Below are positions 25,802 to 35,756 of a stretch of 64,000 bases of DNA, piece by piece. The position numbers and the translations under genes were made by a program. The notes beneath the pieces were generated by a model. The model saw only the letters and a program-made list of their open reading frames with translations. It was not told the DNA's origin and ran no database searches. Each line of letters starts with the position of its first letter. Positions within the stretch are counted from its first letter, which is position 1. Source of the stretch: Hymenobacter sp. YIM 151858-1 (lineage in GTDB: Bacteria > Bacteroidota > Bacteroidia > Cytophagales > Hymenobacteraceae); assembly GCF_025979705.1 (NCBI RefSeq), contig NZ_CP110136.1, positions 744,001 through 808,000 on the forward strand, in the 5' to 3' direction.

Positions 25802-27022
25802 CTACCACCGAAAGCGCCACACCGGCAGCACCTCGCCGGCCGCAAACTGCTCACGCTCGGCGGGCAGCTCCAGAAAACCGTCGCTGGGGAGCAGGCTGGC
25901 CAGGTCACCGGAGCCGTGGGCGCGCTCGGGCGTAGCCAGCAACTGGCCCGTGGGGCTGCTTTGCAGGCTCACCAGCAAAAAGTGCGTGAGCCTGGGCTTG
26001 AAAACCACATCGGCAGCCAGCACGGCGTAGCCGGGCGAGGCAAAAGCCGGCTCGGGCAGCTGCACGGCCCGCAGCCACGGTGCGGCATAGCGGAAGTAGT
26101 TGACGAACGTAGACACCGGGTTGCCGGGCAAGGCAAACACCACCGCGCCCTGCGGGTGCCGGCCAAACCAAAACGGCTTGCCCGGCCGCTGCTGCACCTC
26201 ATGAAAAATCTGCTCGGCGCCGCATTCGCGCAGGGCCTGCGGCAGGTAGTCGGCTTTGCCTTTCGATACGCCGCCGCTTAGCAGTACGGCATCGAACTGC
26301 AGCAGCAAAGCGGGCAGGCCCGCGCGCAAGGAAGCGAGGTCGTCGTTGAAGTGGAAGGCTTCGGCTGTGGCACCAACTTGCTGGGCGGCGGCTTGCAGCA
26401 TCTGCGCGTTGGAGCGCCGAATCTGATGCGGCAGCGGGGTTTCGGTTACCTCCACCAGCTCGTCGCCGGTACTCACTACCGCTACCCTAGGTGCCCGCGA
26501 CACGTGCAGGTGCGCGGCACCCACAGTAGCCGCCACGGCTACTTCGGCGGGGCCGAGCACGGTGCCGGCGGGCAGCAGCAGCTCGCCCTGCTGGCGGTCG
26601 GAAGCGCGGCGATGCACATTGAAGCCGGGCCCCGTGGGCGGCACTTGCACGGTGGCCGTGCGGCGGCCATCAGTGTGCTCGGCAATCAGCAAATCCTCGT
26701 AGCGCACCACGGCATCGGTGCCGGGCGGCATGGCTGCACCGGTCATTATCTCGATGGCCGCGAGCGGGTTGAGCAGCGGGGTAGGCGCCTGGCCGGCAAA
26801 CTGCGTGCGCTCAAGCTCAAACACCTGCTGGCCAGCGGCCACGGCGGCGTAGCGCAGGGCAATACCATCCATGGCAACCCGGTCGAAGGGCGGAAAGTCG
26901 CGGTCGGCGTGCAGGGGCTCGCGCAGCACCCGACCCAACGCCTGGTCCAGCGGAACAGTTTCGGTGGGCAGCGGCCGGGCGGTGCTTTGAACAAGGCGGG
27001 TAGCTTCGTCGACGGAAAGCAT
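25802..27022 (-). CDS. moeA: Molybdopterin molybdotransferase MoeA
   Basis: A 406-residue MoeA, which inserts molybdate into adenylylated molybdopterin to form the molybdenum cofactor. The family N-terminus (FPPFDRVAMDG, about 42-52), the MPT-binding-like domain with GDELVE and SGGVSKGKADY, and the LPGNPVS motif before the C-terminal domain are all present. The length is normal. It is transcribed divergently from moaC across 203 bases and starts the molybdenum island. The usual partner MogA/MoaB is not in the window. Confidence 0.95.
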   Translation of the reverse strand: MLSVDEATRLVQSTARPLPTETVPLDQALGRVLREPLHADRDFPPFDRVAMDGIALRYAAVAAGQQVFELERTQFAGQAPTPLLNPLAAIEIMTGAAMPPGTDAVVRYEDLLIAEHTDGRRTATVQVPPTGPGFNVHRRASDRQQGELLLPAGTVLGPAEVAVAATVGAAHLHVSRAPRVAVVSTGDELVEVTETPLPHQIRRSNAQMLQAAAQQVGATAEAFHFNDDLASLRAGLPALLLQFDAVLLSGGVSKGKADYLPQALRECGAEQIFHEVQQRPGKPFWFGRHPQGAVVFALPGNPVSTFVNYFRYAAPWLRAVQLPEPAFASPGYAVLAADVVFKPRLTHFLLVSLQSSPTGQLLATPERAHGSGDLASLLPSDGFLELPAEREQFAAGEVLPVWRFRW

Positions 27023-27225
27023 GCGGGTTGCGTAGCAGGCAGGTAGGAGAGAGGCCGCCCTAGGTAGCCAAACCCTGGGCAGCGCGCTAAGGTAAAGGGT
27101 GGCGGGGCAGTAGCCGGCTGGCTGCCGTAACTTGCCGCCGGCGGGCAGCTCTACGCAGCTAGGCGCGCAACGGTCAGTTGTGGCCTATTGCCGGTGCCCG
27201 CCCCGCTTGTTTTCGACTTCTGATC

Positions 27226-27720
27226 ATGTCCGATTCCAATTCCAAGCTCACGCACCTCAATGCCGCCGGCCAACCCGCCATGGTTGATGTGGGCGGCAAG
27301 GCCATAACGCGCCGCGTGGCCCGCGCCCGCAGCCGCGTGGTGCTCGGTGCCGATATTCTGGCGCTGGTGCAGCACGGCGACTTGCCCACGCGCAAAGGCC
27401 CGGTGTTCCAGACGGCTATTCTGGCGGGCATAATGGCGGCCAAAAAAACCGCCGACCTCATTCCGCTCTGCCACCCCCTAGGTCTGGACGACTGCCAGGT
27501 TACCATACAGGTAGCGCCGCCCGAGGCCGTGGTAATTGAGTGCACGGCCACCGTAACGGGCAAAACCGGCGTGGAGATGGAAGCCCTGACCGGCGCCTCC
27601 GTAGCGGCCCTTACCATTTATGATATGTGTAAGGCCTTGTCGCACAACATTGTAATTGAGCATACGCGCCTGCTGTCGAAAACCGGCGGCAAAAGCGACT
27701 ACCACTACCAGGATGAATAA
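27226..27720 (+). CDS. moaC: Cyclic pyranopterin monophosphate synthase MoaC
   Basis: A 164-residue MoaC, which completes conversion of GTP to cyclic pyranopterin monophosphate after MoaA. The conserved MVDVGGKA, KKTADLIPLCHPL and VEMEALTGAS motifs are intact, including the catalytic lysine and aspartate region in the C-terminal TIYDMCKAL segment. ATG 27226 is chosen. Its last eight bases overlap the start of the MobA-like gene, so the two are probably translationally coupled. Confidence 0.96.
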   Translation: MSDSNSKLTHLNAAGQPAMVDVGGKAITRRVARARSRVVLGADILALVQHGDLPTRKGPVFQTAILAGIMAAKKTADLIPLCHPLGLDDCQVTIQVAPPEAVVIECTATVTGKTGVEMEALTGASVAALTIYDMCKALSHNIVIEHTRLLSKTGGKSDYHYQDE

Positions 27721-28894
27721 GCCTGCCCACAGCAAACACGCTGCCTTGGCCCGGCCCGACCTAGGCGAGTTCGGCCGCCACGAGTTGGCCGTGCTGGGTG
27801 CCCCGTGCGGGGTAATCAAGGACTTAGTAGCGCGTCTGCTGCCCGAGCTGAGCACTGCTATGCGCGTGGCCTACGTAGATGCCGACCACGCCGCCGGCGA
27901 CGATGCCGAGCAGGGCGGCGCGGGCGGAGCCGATGCCATTCTGCAAGCCGGAGCCGCTGCCGAACTAACCGACAAAATCCAGTTTCGGCGGCTCGATGCG
28001 CGGCAGGGCATGGACAAGTTCAGCCAGCAGCATTGGCTGGCCGGGCAAAGCCTGGTGCTGGTAAACGGCAACCATTTTCGGGCCAGGCAGCAGGTTATCA
28101 TTATCGATCCGCGCAAGCCGCTCGAGAAAAAGCTCGACCGCCTGACCGACGTGCAGTTGGTGCTGACCACCGAAAACCAAACCGAGCTGCCCGACTACTT
28201 ACGGGCGCACCTACCCAATGCCGCCGGGCTGCCCGTGTTGGCCCTAGGTGATACTGCCGGCATAGCCGCTTGGGTGCGGCAGTGGTGGCAGCTACGCGTG
28301 CCGCCGCTGCGCGGCCTGGTGCTGGCCGGTGGGCAAAGCCAGCGCATGCAAACCGATAAAGGCCGCCTGCAGTACCACGGCCGCGAACAGCGCGCGCATG
28401 CCGCAGCGTTGCTAGCGCCTTGGTGCCAGGAGGTGTTCGTATCGTGCCGGGCCAAGCAGGCCGCTGAGTTGCCGGCCGGGCTGCAGCCGCTGCCCGATCA
28501 GTTCCTCGACCTAGGGCCGATGGGCGGCATTTTGTCGGCGCTGCGCCACGACCCCAACGCGGCGTGGCTGGTGGTGGCCTGCGACCTGCCTTTTCTCTCC
28601 GAAACCACTTTGCAACACCTGGTGCAGCACCGCAACCCTGCCCGGGTGGCTACCGCATTTCAAAGCCCCGAAAACGAGTTTCCGGAGCCGCTGATTACCA
28701 TTTGGGAGCCCGGCAGCTACGGCGTGTTGCTGCAGTTCCTGGCGCTGGGTTACTCGTGCCCGCGCAAAGCGCTCATCAACTCCGATGTAGAGCTGCTGCA
28801 GGCCCCGGCGCCGCAGGAGTTGCGCAACGTAAATACGCCCGCCGAGCGCGACGCCGCGCAGCAGGAGCTTGGGCAGCCTTCAAGCCAGGGCTGA
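27713..28894 (+). CDS. mobA: MobA-type nucleotidyltransferase fused to degenerate MobB-like domain
   Basis: A 393-residue two-domain protein. The C-terminal about 200 residues are MobA-like: LVLAGGQSQRM near residue 201, TDKG, CDLPFL and the C-terminal VNTPAE motif. MobA links GMP to the cofactor to make MGD, which YdeP/FdhF-type enzymes need. The N-terminal about 190 residues look like MobB, a GTP-binding accessory protein, but the expected P-loop reads GAPCGVIKD and lacks the GxxxxGKS/T pattern, so GTP binding is doubtful. It overlaps moaC and ends before a long hairpin. MobA assignment rests on motifs only. Confidence 0.82.
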   Translation: MNKPAHSKHAALARPDLGEFGRHELAVLGAPCGVIKDLVARLLPELSTAMRVAYVDADHAAGDDAEQGGAGGADAILQAGAAAELTDKIQFRRLDARQGMDKFSQQHWLAGQSLVLVNGNHFRARQQVIIIDPRKPLEKKLDRLTDVQLVLTTENQTELPDYLRAHLPNAAGLPVLALGDTAGIAAWVRQWWQLRVPPLRGLVLAGGQSQRMQTDKGRLQYHGREQRAHAAALLAPWCQEVFVSCRAKQAAELPAGLQPLPDQFLDLGPMGGILSALRHDPNAAWLVVACDLPFLSETTLQHLVQHRNPARVATAFQSPENEFPEPLITIWEPGSYGVLLQFLALGYSCPRKALINSDVELLQAPAPQELRNVNTPAERDAAQQELGQPSSQG

Positions 28895-28928
28895 AGTAAA
28901 GCGTAGTCCTTTATCTGCCTTCAGCAAA

Positions 28929-29002
28929 GCCCAGGGCCTTACCACGCCTGAATAACTGACGCGTTGTTACGTCAGCTGTTCAGGCGTGGCAAGGTCCTGG
29001 GC
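28929..29002. repeat. Long imperfect hairpin
   Basis: Arms of about 32 bases (starting GCCCAGGGCCTT, ending AAGGTCCTGGGC) with few mismatches and an eight-base loop. It lacks a T-run, so it is a weak terminator; it may be a dispersed palindrome or protect the moaC-mobA transcript. The remainder of 28895-29175 holds no gene. Confidence 0.7.
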
Positions 29003-29175
29003 ATTAGATCAGAATGACAGCGTCCATAACGCGTGGCAGAGGCGCGTGCTGACGCTTGATGCGTCGGGGCGACAGCGTAAGCCACAACTGCCGGCTGAAT
29101 AGCGAGTTGGGTCAACGCGGGGGCGGTAAAAGCGTAAGCCCGGGGATAAGGCCGCTACCATTAACCCCTGCTTGT

Positions 29176-29709
29176 ATGAGCAATTCAGCCACACCAAACA
29201 CCGCCGACAGTCCGCCGCTGGCACCGCCGGCCCCCTCGCCCGTTACGCTGCGCATCAACGGCAACGACATGACCCTGCCACTGGCCCCCTGGACGACCCT
29301 GCTCGATGCCCTGCGCGAGTATGCTGGCCTGACGGGCACCAAAAAGGGCTGCGACCACGGCCAATGCGGCTCCTGCACCGTGCTCGTCGATGGCAAGCGC
29401 ATTAATTCCTGCCTGACCTTGGCCATGCTGCAGGAGGGCAGTGAAATTACCACCATCGAAGGCCTAGGTCAGCCAGACAACCTGCACCCCTTGCAGCAAG
29501 CCTTCCTCGACCACGACGCTTTTCAGTGCGGCTACTGCACGCCGGGCCAGATCTGCTCGGCGCAGGGGCTCATCAACGAAGGCAAAGCCCACACCGAGGA
29601 TGAAATTCGGGAGATGATGAGCGGCAATTTGTGCCGTTGCGGCGCCTACGTAGGCATCTTGAACGCGGTGAAGGAAGTAGTGGACGCCCAAACCGCCAGC
29701 CGCCGATGA
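29176..29709 (+). CDS. Xanthine dehydrogenase-family 2Fe-2S subunit (operon A)
   Basis: A 177-residue iron-sulfur subunit of a molybdo-flavoenzyme, like PaoA but without a Tat signal. The plant-type 2Fe-2S cluster is held by Cys59, 64, 67 and 79, the second cluster by Cys118, 121, 153 and 155. It passes electrons from the molybdenum centre to FAD. A Pro/Ser-rich N-terminus (1-20) replaces the signal peptide, so the complex is presumably cytoplasmic. The stop overlaps the next start as ATGA. Confidence 0.93.
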   Translation: MSNSATPNTADSPPLAPPAPSPVTLRINGNDMTLPLAPWTTLLDALREYAGLTGTKKGCDHGQCGSCTVLVDGKRINSCLTLAMLQEGSEITTIEGLGQPDNLHPLQQAFLDHDAFQCGYCTPGQICSAQGLINEGKAHTEDEIREMMSGNLCRCGAYVGILNAVKEVVDAQTASRR

Positions 29710-30725
29710 ACCCGTTTACCCTAACCCGCGCCGAAACGGTGGAGGGCGCCGTGAGCAGTTTCAGCGACTTCGACAGCCCGGCCTTTATTGCCGGCGGCAC
29801 CAACATCCTCGACCTGATGAAGGAAAACGTGGCGCGCCCCACGCACCTCATCGGGCTGAACAAGCTGCCGCTCAACACCATTGAGCCCACGGCCGAGGGC
29901 GGACTTCGCCTAGGTGCCACCGCCACCAACGCCGACACGGCCTGGCACCCCGAGGTGCAGCGCCGTTACCCCTTGCTGAGCCAGGCCATTTTGGCCGGCG
30001 CCTCGCCGCAGCTGCGCAACATGGCTACCAACGGCGGCAACCTGATGCAACGCACCCGTTGCTACTATTTCTACGACACGGCCACGCCCTGCAACAAGCG
30101 CGAGCCGGGTTCGGGCTGCGGCGCCATTGGCGGCTATAACCGTATTCATGCCATACTGGGAGCCAGCGAGCAGTGCATTGCTACGCATCCCTCGGATATG
30201 TGCATTGCCTTGGCCGCGCTCGAAGCCGAGGTGCACGTGGTAGGCCCCGGGGGCAGCCGCGTTATTAAGTTCGAAGATTTTCACCGCTTACCGGGCGACC
30301 AACCTGAGCGCGACAACACGCTGGAGCCCGGCGAGCTGATTGTGGCCTTGGAGCTGCCCCAAAAAGGCTTCGAGAAGCACTTCAGCTACCTGAAGCTGCG
30401 CGACCGGACCAGCTACGCGTTTGCGCTGGTGTCGGTAGCGGCGGCGCTGGAGCTCGATGGTACTACCATCCGAGATGCCCGGTTGGCCCTAGGTGGCGTG
30501 GCCCACAAACCCTGGCGCGACAAAGCCGCCGAGGCCATGCTGATTGGCCAACCCGCCAGCACCAGCACCTTCAAGCAAGTGGCCGAAGCCGTGCTGAAAG
30601 ATGCGGTAGGGCAAGGCGCCAACGACTTCAAGATTGAGCTGGGCCGGCGCGCTATCGTGCGCGCGCTGCAGCAAGCCACCGCAGGCGGAAAAGCATCCGA
30701 CGTATTTCTGAACAGCAACCCATGA
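29706..30725 (+). CDS. Xanthine dehydrogenase-family FAD subunit (operon A)
   Basis: A 339-residue FAD-binding subunit of the CO-dehydrogenase/PaoB type. The AGGTNILD motif near residue 29 and the [15 protein letters not shown] segment contact FAD. Four cysteines (119, 129, 138, 157) sit in the TRCYYF, PCNKR, GSGCG region, the pattern that carries an extra [4Fe-4S] cluster in E. coli PaoB; cluster binding here is inference. It overlaps both neighbours by ATGA, so the three subunits are made together. Confidence 0.93.
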   Translation: MNPFTLTRAETVEGAVSSFSDFDSPAFIAGGTNILDLMKENVARPTHLIGLNKLPLNTIEPTAEGGLRLGATATNADTAWHPEVQRRYPLLSQAILAGASPQLRNMATNGGNLMQRTRCYYFYDTATPCNKREPGSGCGAIGGYNRIHAILGASEQCIATHPSDMCIALAALEAEVHVVGPGGSRVIKFEDFHRLPGDQPERDNTLEPGELIVALELPQKGFEKHFSYLKLRDRTSYAFALVSVAAALELDGTTIRDARLALGGVAHKPWRDKAAEAMLIGQPASTSTFKQVAEAVLKDAVGQGANDFKIELGRRAIVRALQQATAGGKASDVFLNSNP

Positions 30726-32953
30726 GCATCAATACCAAATACGTCGGCAAATCGCCCAACCGCGTGGAGGGCCCGGCGAAAGTAACCGGCACGGCCAAGT
30801 ATTCGGCGGAGTTTGAGGTGCCCAACCTGGCCTATGGCGTGGTTGTGAGCAGCACCATTGCCAAGGGGCGCATCAAAAGCATTGGGGCCGATAAGGTGCT
30901 GGCGCTGCCGGGCGTGCTGCAGGTGTTCTCGCACGAAAACGTACCTAGGCAGGCCTGGTTCGACCGCGCCTGGAAAGACGACATTGCGCCCGGCGGCTCG
31001 CCCTTCCGGCCCCTGCACGACGACGAAGTGAAGTTCAGCCAGCAGCCCGTGGCGCTGGTAGTGGCCGAAACCTTCGAGCTGGCCCGCTACGCCGCCGGCA
31101 TTTTGGAGGTGGAGTACAAGGAGGAAAAGCACGAAACCGACATCGAGCAGAAGCGCGACGACGGCCACGCGCCGGGCAAGGGGAAATCGGGCTACAAGCC
31201 GCCCAAAAGCCGCGGCAACGCCAACAAAGCCCTCGACGAAGCCGAGCACCGCGTTCGGGCGGAGTACATCCACGGCACGCAGCACCACAACCCCATGGAG
31301 CTGTACGCCAGCACGGTGCACTACCACCCCGATGGCAAGCTCACCATCTACGACAAAACGCAGGGCGTGTACAACTGCCAGCAGTACGTAGCCAAGGTGT
31401 TCGGGCTGAGCAAGGATGATGCCCGCGTCATCAACCTCTACAACGGCGGGGCCTTCGGCTCGGGGCTGCGGCCGCAGTACGAACTGTTTTTGTCGGTAAT
31501 GGCAGCGCTGGAGCTGAAGCGTTCGGTGCGTGTCACGCTCACGCGGCAGCAGATGTTTTCGATTGGGCACCGGCCGCACACGCTGCAAACCCTGGAAATG
31601 GGCACCAATCCCGACGGTACCCTGGCCGCCCTCAAACACTACTGCCTACACGAAACTTCGCGCTTCGAGGAGTACACCGAAAACGTGGTGAACTGGTCGG
31701 GCATGCTGTACCAGTGCGACAACGTGCACCTGAGCAACCAGGTGGCCGCCTTGGATGTGTACACCCCGCAGGACATGCGCGCCCCCGGGGCCGCCACCGG
31801 CTCGTTTGCCCTGGAGGTAGCCATGGACGAAATGGCCTACGCCGCCGGCCTTGACCCCTTAGACTTCCGCATCCGCAACTACGCCGAAACCGACCAGAGC
31901 GAGAACCTACCCTTCAGCAGCAAGCGCCTGCGCGACTGCTACCACCTAGGCGCCGAGAAGTTTGGCTGGCACAAGCGGCCCGTGGCCCCACGCTCCATGC
32001 GCGAGGGTAACCGGCTGATAGGCTGGGGCGTGGCCGGCGGCGTGTGGGATGCCCAAATGCAAAAGGCCTCGGCCAAAGCCACCATCACGGCCGACGGGTA
32101 CCTGACCGTAGAAAGCGCCGCCGGCGAAAACGGCACCGGCACCTACACCATCATGACGCAGATTGCGGCCGAAGCCCTGGGCCTGCCGCTCGAGGCCGTA
32201 ACCTTCCGCCTCGGCGACACCAACATGCCCGAAGCGCCCGTGCAAGGCGGCTCCTGGACGGCCGCCACTGTGGGCACCGCCGTGCAGCAGGCCTGCCAGG
32301 CCCTAGGTGAAAAACTGCTGAAACTGGCGCAGAAGATGGACGACTCGCCCCTGAAAGGCGCCAGCCTCGACGACGTGGAGTTCGTGAATGGCCAGATGCG
32401 CCTGCGCACTGCTCCCGAGCAATCGGTGGTGCTGCGCGACGTGCTGCAAACCAGCGGCGAACGGGAAATAGCGGCCGACTCCACAGCCATTCCCAACCTC
32501 ATCAACATGGCCAAATACTCCATGCACTCGCACAACGTAGTGTTTGCCGAGGTGATGGTGGACGAGGACCTAGGCACGGTGCACGTAACGCGGGTGCTCA
32601 ACGTGTGCGCCGCGGGCCGCATCCTCAACCAAAAAACGGCCCGCTCGCAGGTGCTCGGCTCGGTGGTGTGGGGCATCAGCATGGCCCTGATGGAGGAAAC
32701 CGTGCCCGACCACCGCTTCGGGCGCTACATGAACCACAACTACGCCGAGTACCACATCCCCGTCAACGCCGACATTCACAACATAGAGGTGTTGTTTGTG
32801 GAGGAGGAAGACCCCTACGTAAACCCCCTAGGTGTAAAAGGCATCGGGGAGCTCGGCCTGCTGGGCGTAGCTGCCGCTATTAGCAACGCCGTGTACCACG
32901 CCACCGGCAAACGCGTGCGCCGCTTGCCTATTTATCTGGATAAGTTGCTCTAA
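30722..32953 (+). CDS. Xanthine dehydrogenase-family molybdenum subunit (operon A)
   Basis: A 743-residue catalytic subunit that binds molybdopterin cytosine dinucleotide. The substrate-oxidising glutamate lies in the C-terminal KGIGELG motif near residue 707, and the family segments NGGAFGSG and [12 protein letters not shown] are present. It resembles PaoC/YagR aldehyde oxidoreductases more than true xanthine dehydrogenases in length. A basic, charged insert (about residues 136-164, [12 protein letters not shown]) is unusual. Substrate is probably an aldehyde or N-heterocycle; it cannot be settled from sequence. A repeat follows the stop. Confidence 0.92.
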   Translation: MSINTKYVGKSPNRVEGPAKVTGTAKYSAEFEVPNLAYGVVVSSTIAKGRIKSIGADKVLALPGVLQVFSHENVPRQAWFDRAWKDDIAPGGSPFRPLHDDEVKFSQQPVALVVAETFELARYAAGILEVEYKEEKHETDIEQKRDDGHAPGKGKSGYKPPKSRGNANKALDEAEHRVRAEYIHGTQHHNPMELYASTVHYHPDGKLTIYDKTQGVYNCQQYVAKVFGLSKDDARVINLYNGGAFGSGLRPQYELFLSVMAALELKRSVRVTLTRQQMFSIGHRPHTLQTLEMGTNPDGTLAALKHYCLHETSRFEEYTENVVNWSGMLYQCDNVHLSNQVAALDVYTPQDMRAPGAATGSFALEVAMDEMAYAAGLDPLDFRIRNYAETDQSENLPFSSKRLRDCYHLGAEKFGWHKRPVAPRSMREGNRLIGWGVAGGVWDAQMQKASAKATITADGYLTVESAAGENGTGTYTIMTQIAAEALGLPLEAVTFRLGDTNMPEAPVQGGSWTAATVGTAVQQACQALGEKLLKLAQKMDDSPLKGASLDDVEFVNGQMRLRTAPEQSVVLRDVLQTSGEREIAADSTAIPNLINMAKYSMHSHNVVFAEVMVDEDLGTVHVTRVLNVCAAGRILNQKTARSQVLGSVVWGISMALMEETVPDHRFGRYMNHNYAEYHIPVNADIHNIEVLFVEEEDPYVNPLGVKGIGELGLLGVAAAISNAVYHATGKRVRRLPIYLDKLL

Positions 32954-32975
32954 AGGAAAAGATTGACGCCCCCAT

Positions 32976-33067
32976 GTCATGCTGAGCGCAGTCGAAGCAT
33001 CTCCGCTGATAGTATTCTCAGCAAAGCGGTAGATGCTTCGACTGCGCGGACGTCAGATGAGCATGAC
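32976..33067. repeat. Intergenic inverted repeat, gtcatgctgag family (copy 2)
   Basis: Left arm 32976-33006 and right arm 33025-33067 are reverse complements except for an 11-base insertion in the right arm. Sequence is related to the inner arms at 2225-2382. It lies between convergent genes (operon A and arr) and could fold as a transcript-end hairpin. Confidence 0.8.
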
Positions 33068-33100
33068 CTGGAAGGAAACTTTTGGCGAAATAGCTAAATC

Positions 33101-33529
33101 CTAGTCCTCAATTGCCTCAATGCCCTGCTCCTTCAGCCGCTCGAGGTGCGCTTTCATGGCATTGAGCTGCTCGGGCGAGTGGCCTTGCCAATCGGTAACC
33201 TCGCCCACAACCCGTAGCGGATGCTGCGTGCGGTAGGATTTGGTAGGATTGCCGGGAAATTTCTTGTCCGTGAGGTTGGGGTCGTCCTCAAACGGGCCGG
33301 TTGGCTCCACAAGGTAAATGCGGCCGGGGCCGTCGCCCAAGGCGAGTTCGGCGCCCCAGGTGGCCGCATCCAGGGTGGCAGTCAGGTACACGTAAGCGGC
33401 CTTTTTGCGCTGCCCGTAATTCGAGTTGAAACCGGGTTCAATCAGGTCGCCTAGGTGCAGATTGGCCTTGGTGCCATGGTAAAACGGCTGCGACTGTTGT
33501 TCTTGGTTTTCTGCTTCGTTTGTTTCCAT
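33101..33529 (-). CDS. arr: Rifampin ADP-ribosyltransferase (Arr family)
   Basis: A 142-residue Arr-type ADP-ribosyltransferase. The FYHGTKA start motif, the YLTATLDAATWGAELA core and the GPFEDDPNLTDKKFPGNP segment match the family over its whole length. Known members transfer ADP-ribose from NAD to a hydroxyl of rifampin and so inactivate it; chromosomal copies in environmental bacteria may have other roles. A 15-residue acidic/Gln-rich N-terminus precedes the domain. It is surrounded by molybdenum genes but has no clear tie to them. Confidence 0.92.
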   Translation of the reverse strand: METNEAENQEQQSQPFYHGTKANLHLGDLIEPGFNSNYGQRKKAAYVYLTATLDAATWGAELALGDGPGRIYLVEPTGPFEDDPNLTDKKFPGNPTKSYRTQHPLRVVGEVTDWQGHSPEQLNAMKAHLERLKEQGIEAIED

Positions 33530-33816
33530 CTGCGGTTCGCTGAAGTTGAAAACACTGCTGGGCCCTGCTGATTTGCTTGCACTCCGACTGCCTTCGCCGG
33601 GCTTAATTCAGGAAGGTAACCAGATGTAACCCCGCCGCAGCCTGCCAATCGGCAAACGGGTTTTGGTGCGTTGCTTATCCTGGTGGTTAGCCAACTTACA
33701 ACCGCTTGCCCTGGGCAGGCGTACTGCCAAAGCCGCTTGCTTCACCACACCAACCTTGCGCGGAAGGGCTCTTGCTTGGCTGTTGCCCTGCTGATTCTTC
33801 CGACCTCCGCTCACTC

Positions 33817-35037
33817 ATGACCGAACTCCAACGCCTGCTTGCCGCCTACGACAACTACCGCGCCGCCGGCCGCGCCTGCGCCCTGGCCACTGTGGTGGAG
33901 GTAGAAGGCTCGGCTTACCGCCGCCCCGGCGCCCGCATGCTCGTCGGCGACGACGGCCAGCTGACCGGCGCCATCAGCGGCGGCTGCCTCGAAGGCGACG
34001 CCCGCCAGCGCGCCCGACAGGCCTTGCAGCAGCAGCGCCCCACGCTCGTAACCTACGACACCAGCGACGAAGACGACCCGCGTCACGGCCTCGGCCCCGG
34101 CTGCCAGGGCGTAGTGCGCATCCTGCTCGAACCGCTCGATTTTACCGACCCTGATAATCCCCTGGAACTGCTGCGCGGCTTTGCCCTGCACCCCGAGCAG
34201 GCGGTGCTGGCCACGGTGTTCAGGTGCGCCGCCGGCCAGGCTATAGCCGACCTAGGCCAACGCCTGCTGCTAATGCCCGCCGGGCAAGTGCGTGGCTCCG
34301 TGCTCGATAACCTCCCGCTCACGGCTCAGCTTCGCCAGGATGCCGCTCAGGCCCTAACGCAGGATCAGTCGCTGATACGCGAGTACCCGGCACCGGCGGG
34401 CGGTACCGTGCGCGTGTTTCTGGAAGTGCTGCGCCCACCGTTGCGCCTCACGGTGTACGGCGCCGGCAACGATGCCCAGCCCCTCGTTCGGCTGGCGGCT
34501 TCCCTAGGTTGGCACGTAACGGTAGTGGATGGCCGGCCGCGCCAAGCCGCGTCGGAGCGCTTCCCCGATGCCGCCGAAGTACGCGTGGTGCCCCTGGCCG
34601 AAGTGCCCGCATTGCCGCTCACGGCCGATTACGCCGTGTTGCTTACGCACAACTACGCCTACGATTTAGCCGTGCTGCAGAGCCTGCTCGATGCGCCCAC
34701 GAGCTATATTGGCCTGCTGGGCCCGCGTACCAAGGCCACCCGTTTGCTCGAGGAGCTAAGCCAGGAGGTACCCGATGCCGAAGCTCGTTTGCAAGGCCGC
34801 CTCTATAGCCCTGTGGGCCTGAACCTAGGGGCTGAAACCCCCGAGGAAATTGCCTTATCGATTGTGGCCGAGATACAAGCCGTACGGCAAGGCCGGCCGG
34901 GCGGCATGCTCACCCACACCACCGACCCTATTCATGCCCGGCCAACCAACGTAGCTGCTCCCGATTCCAAGGAAGCATCTGACAGCAAAGCCCGGTACCA
35001 CCACGTAGTGGTTACTGAGCCAAGCTGCGGAGTGTAG
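33817..35037 (+). CDS. xdhC: XdhC/CoxI-family molybdoenzyme maturation factor
   Basis: A 406-residue XdhC-family protein. The N-terminal domain holds GSAYRRPGARM and ISGGCLEGD (about 30-65); the C-terminal Rossmann domain starts with YGAGNDA near 214 and ends with PVGLNLGAETPEEIA. Members bind the cofactor, promote its sulfuration and insert it into xanthine dehydrogenase-type enzymes (PaoD does this for PaoABC). It lies between the two such operons and could serve both. A 35-residue Pro/Ser/His-rich tail follows the family end. Confidence 0.92.
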   Translation: MTELQRLLAAYDNYRAAGRACALATVVEVEGSAYRRPGARMLVGDDGQLTGAISGGCLEGDARQRARQALQQQRPTLVTYDTSDEDDPRHGLGPGCQGVVRILLEPLDFTDPDNPLELLRGFALHPEQAVLATVFRCAAGQAIADLGQRLLLMPAGQVRGSVLDNLPLTAQLRQDAAQALTQDQSLIREYPAPAGGTVRVFLEVLRPPLRLTVYGAGNDAQPLVRLAASLGWHVTVVDGRPRQAASERFPDAAEVRVVPLAEVPALPLTADYAVLLTHNYAYDLAVLQSLLDAPTSYIGLLGPRTKATRLLEELSQEVPDAEARLQGRLYSPVGLNLGAETPEEIALSIVAEIQAVRQGRPGGMLTHTTDPIHARPTNVAAPDSKEASDSKARYHHVVVTEPSCGV

Positions 35038-35040
35038 CTT

Positions 35041-35310
35041 CAGTGGATACTGGCCACTGGCGCGCGTCTTAGCCCGCAGGGCGCGACTCGTGCCGCAGCA
35101 TGGAGGGGAGTCTCCAGACTCCCGTACCGTGAACGTCACCTAGAGAACAGCTTAGGCGTACTCTTTCGGCAACAACACACCCACAACACCTAGGCCGCAC
35201 CGTGCAACGCCCGGGAGTCTGGAGACTCCCTGCCATGTTTAGGCACGAGTCGCGCGCTAAAGCGCTAAGACTCGCGCCAGTGGTAGCTTCAGTGGCTACT
35301 GGTCAGTGGC
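35041..35310. repeat. Large inverted repeat with GGAGTCTCCAGACTCC arms
   Basis: Two arms: about 35041-35124 and 35213-35310. Each contains a self-complementary gagtctccagactc-type core, then gcacgagtcgcgc and gcgcgagtctta-type words in inverted order, then a copy of the agtggctactggccagtgg word. The middle (35125-35212) is unique and holds one CCTAGG. No gene is present. It separates the convergent xdhC and moaE genes. Confidence 0.8.
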
Positions 35311-35335
35311 TTCGTGCCAGTAGACCACTGGCAAC

Positions 35336-35752
35336 CTAGGGATGCGCCGCCACCCACACCGTACCATCTTCGTACTCTTCCTTTTTCCAGATCGGCACTA
35401 CTTCTTTCAGCGTGTCGATGATGTACTGGCAAGCGGCAAACGACTCGGCGCGGTGCGGTGTTGACACGGCAACTACCACGGCCACGTCGCCGATTCCGAG
35501 GGTGCCTTTGCGGTGCACCACGGCTACTTGCTGCAGCATGGGCCAACGCTCCTGGGCTTGCTCGGCTACGCGCCGCAGCTGGTGCACGGCCATGGCATCG
35601 TAGGCCTCGTAGTGCAGGCGCACCACGCGCCGGCCGGTGCTTTGGTTACGAATGGTGCCGATAAAGGAATTTACCGCACCCGCGCCATCGGCCTGCACGG
35701 CCTGCAGTACGGCCGCAACATCAATGGGCTGGTCGGTGAGCTGAATGAGCAT
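35336..35752 (-). CDS. moaE: Molybdopterin synthase catalytic subunit MoaE
   Basis: A 138-residue MoaE, the large subunit that adds two sulfurs from MoaD thiocarboxylate to cyclic pyranopterin. Conserved segments GAVNSFIGTIRN, YEAYDAMA, VVHRKGTLGIGD and the PIWKKE lysine motif near the C-terminus are intact. It follows moaD on the same strand across an AT-rich spacer of 109 bases. An A/T tract directly before the ATG probably acts as the initiation region. Confidence 0.95.
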   Translation of the reverse strand: MLIQLTDQPIDVAAVLQAVQADGAGAVNSFIGTIRNQSTGRRVVRLHYEAYDAMAVHQLRRVAEQAQERWPMLQQVAVVHRKGTLGIGDVAVVVAVSTPHRAESFAACQYIIDTLKEVVPIWKKEEYEDGTVWVAAHP

Positions 35753-35756
35753 GGAG

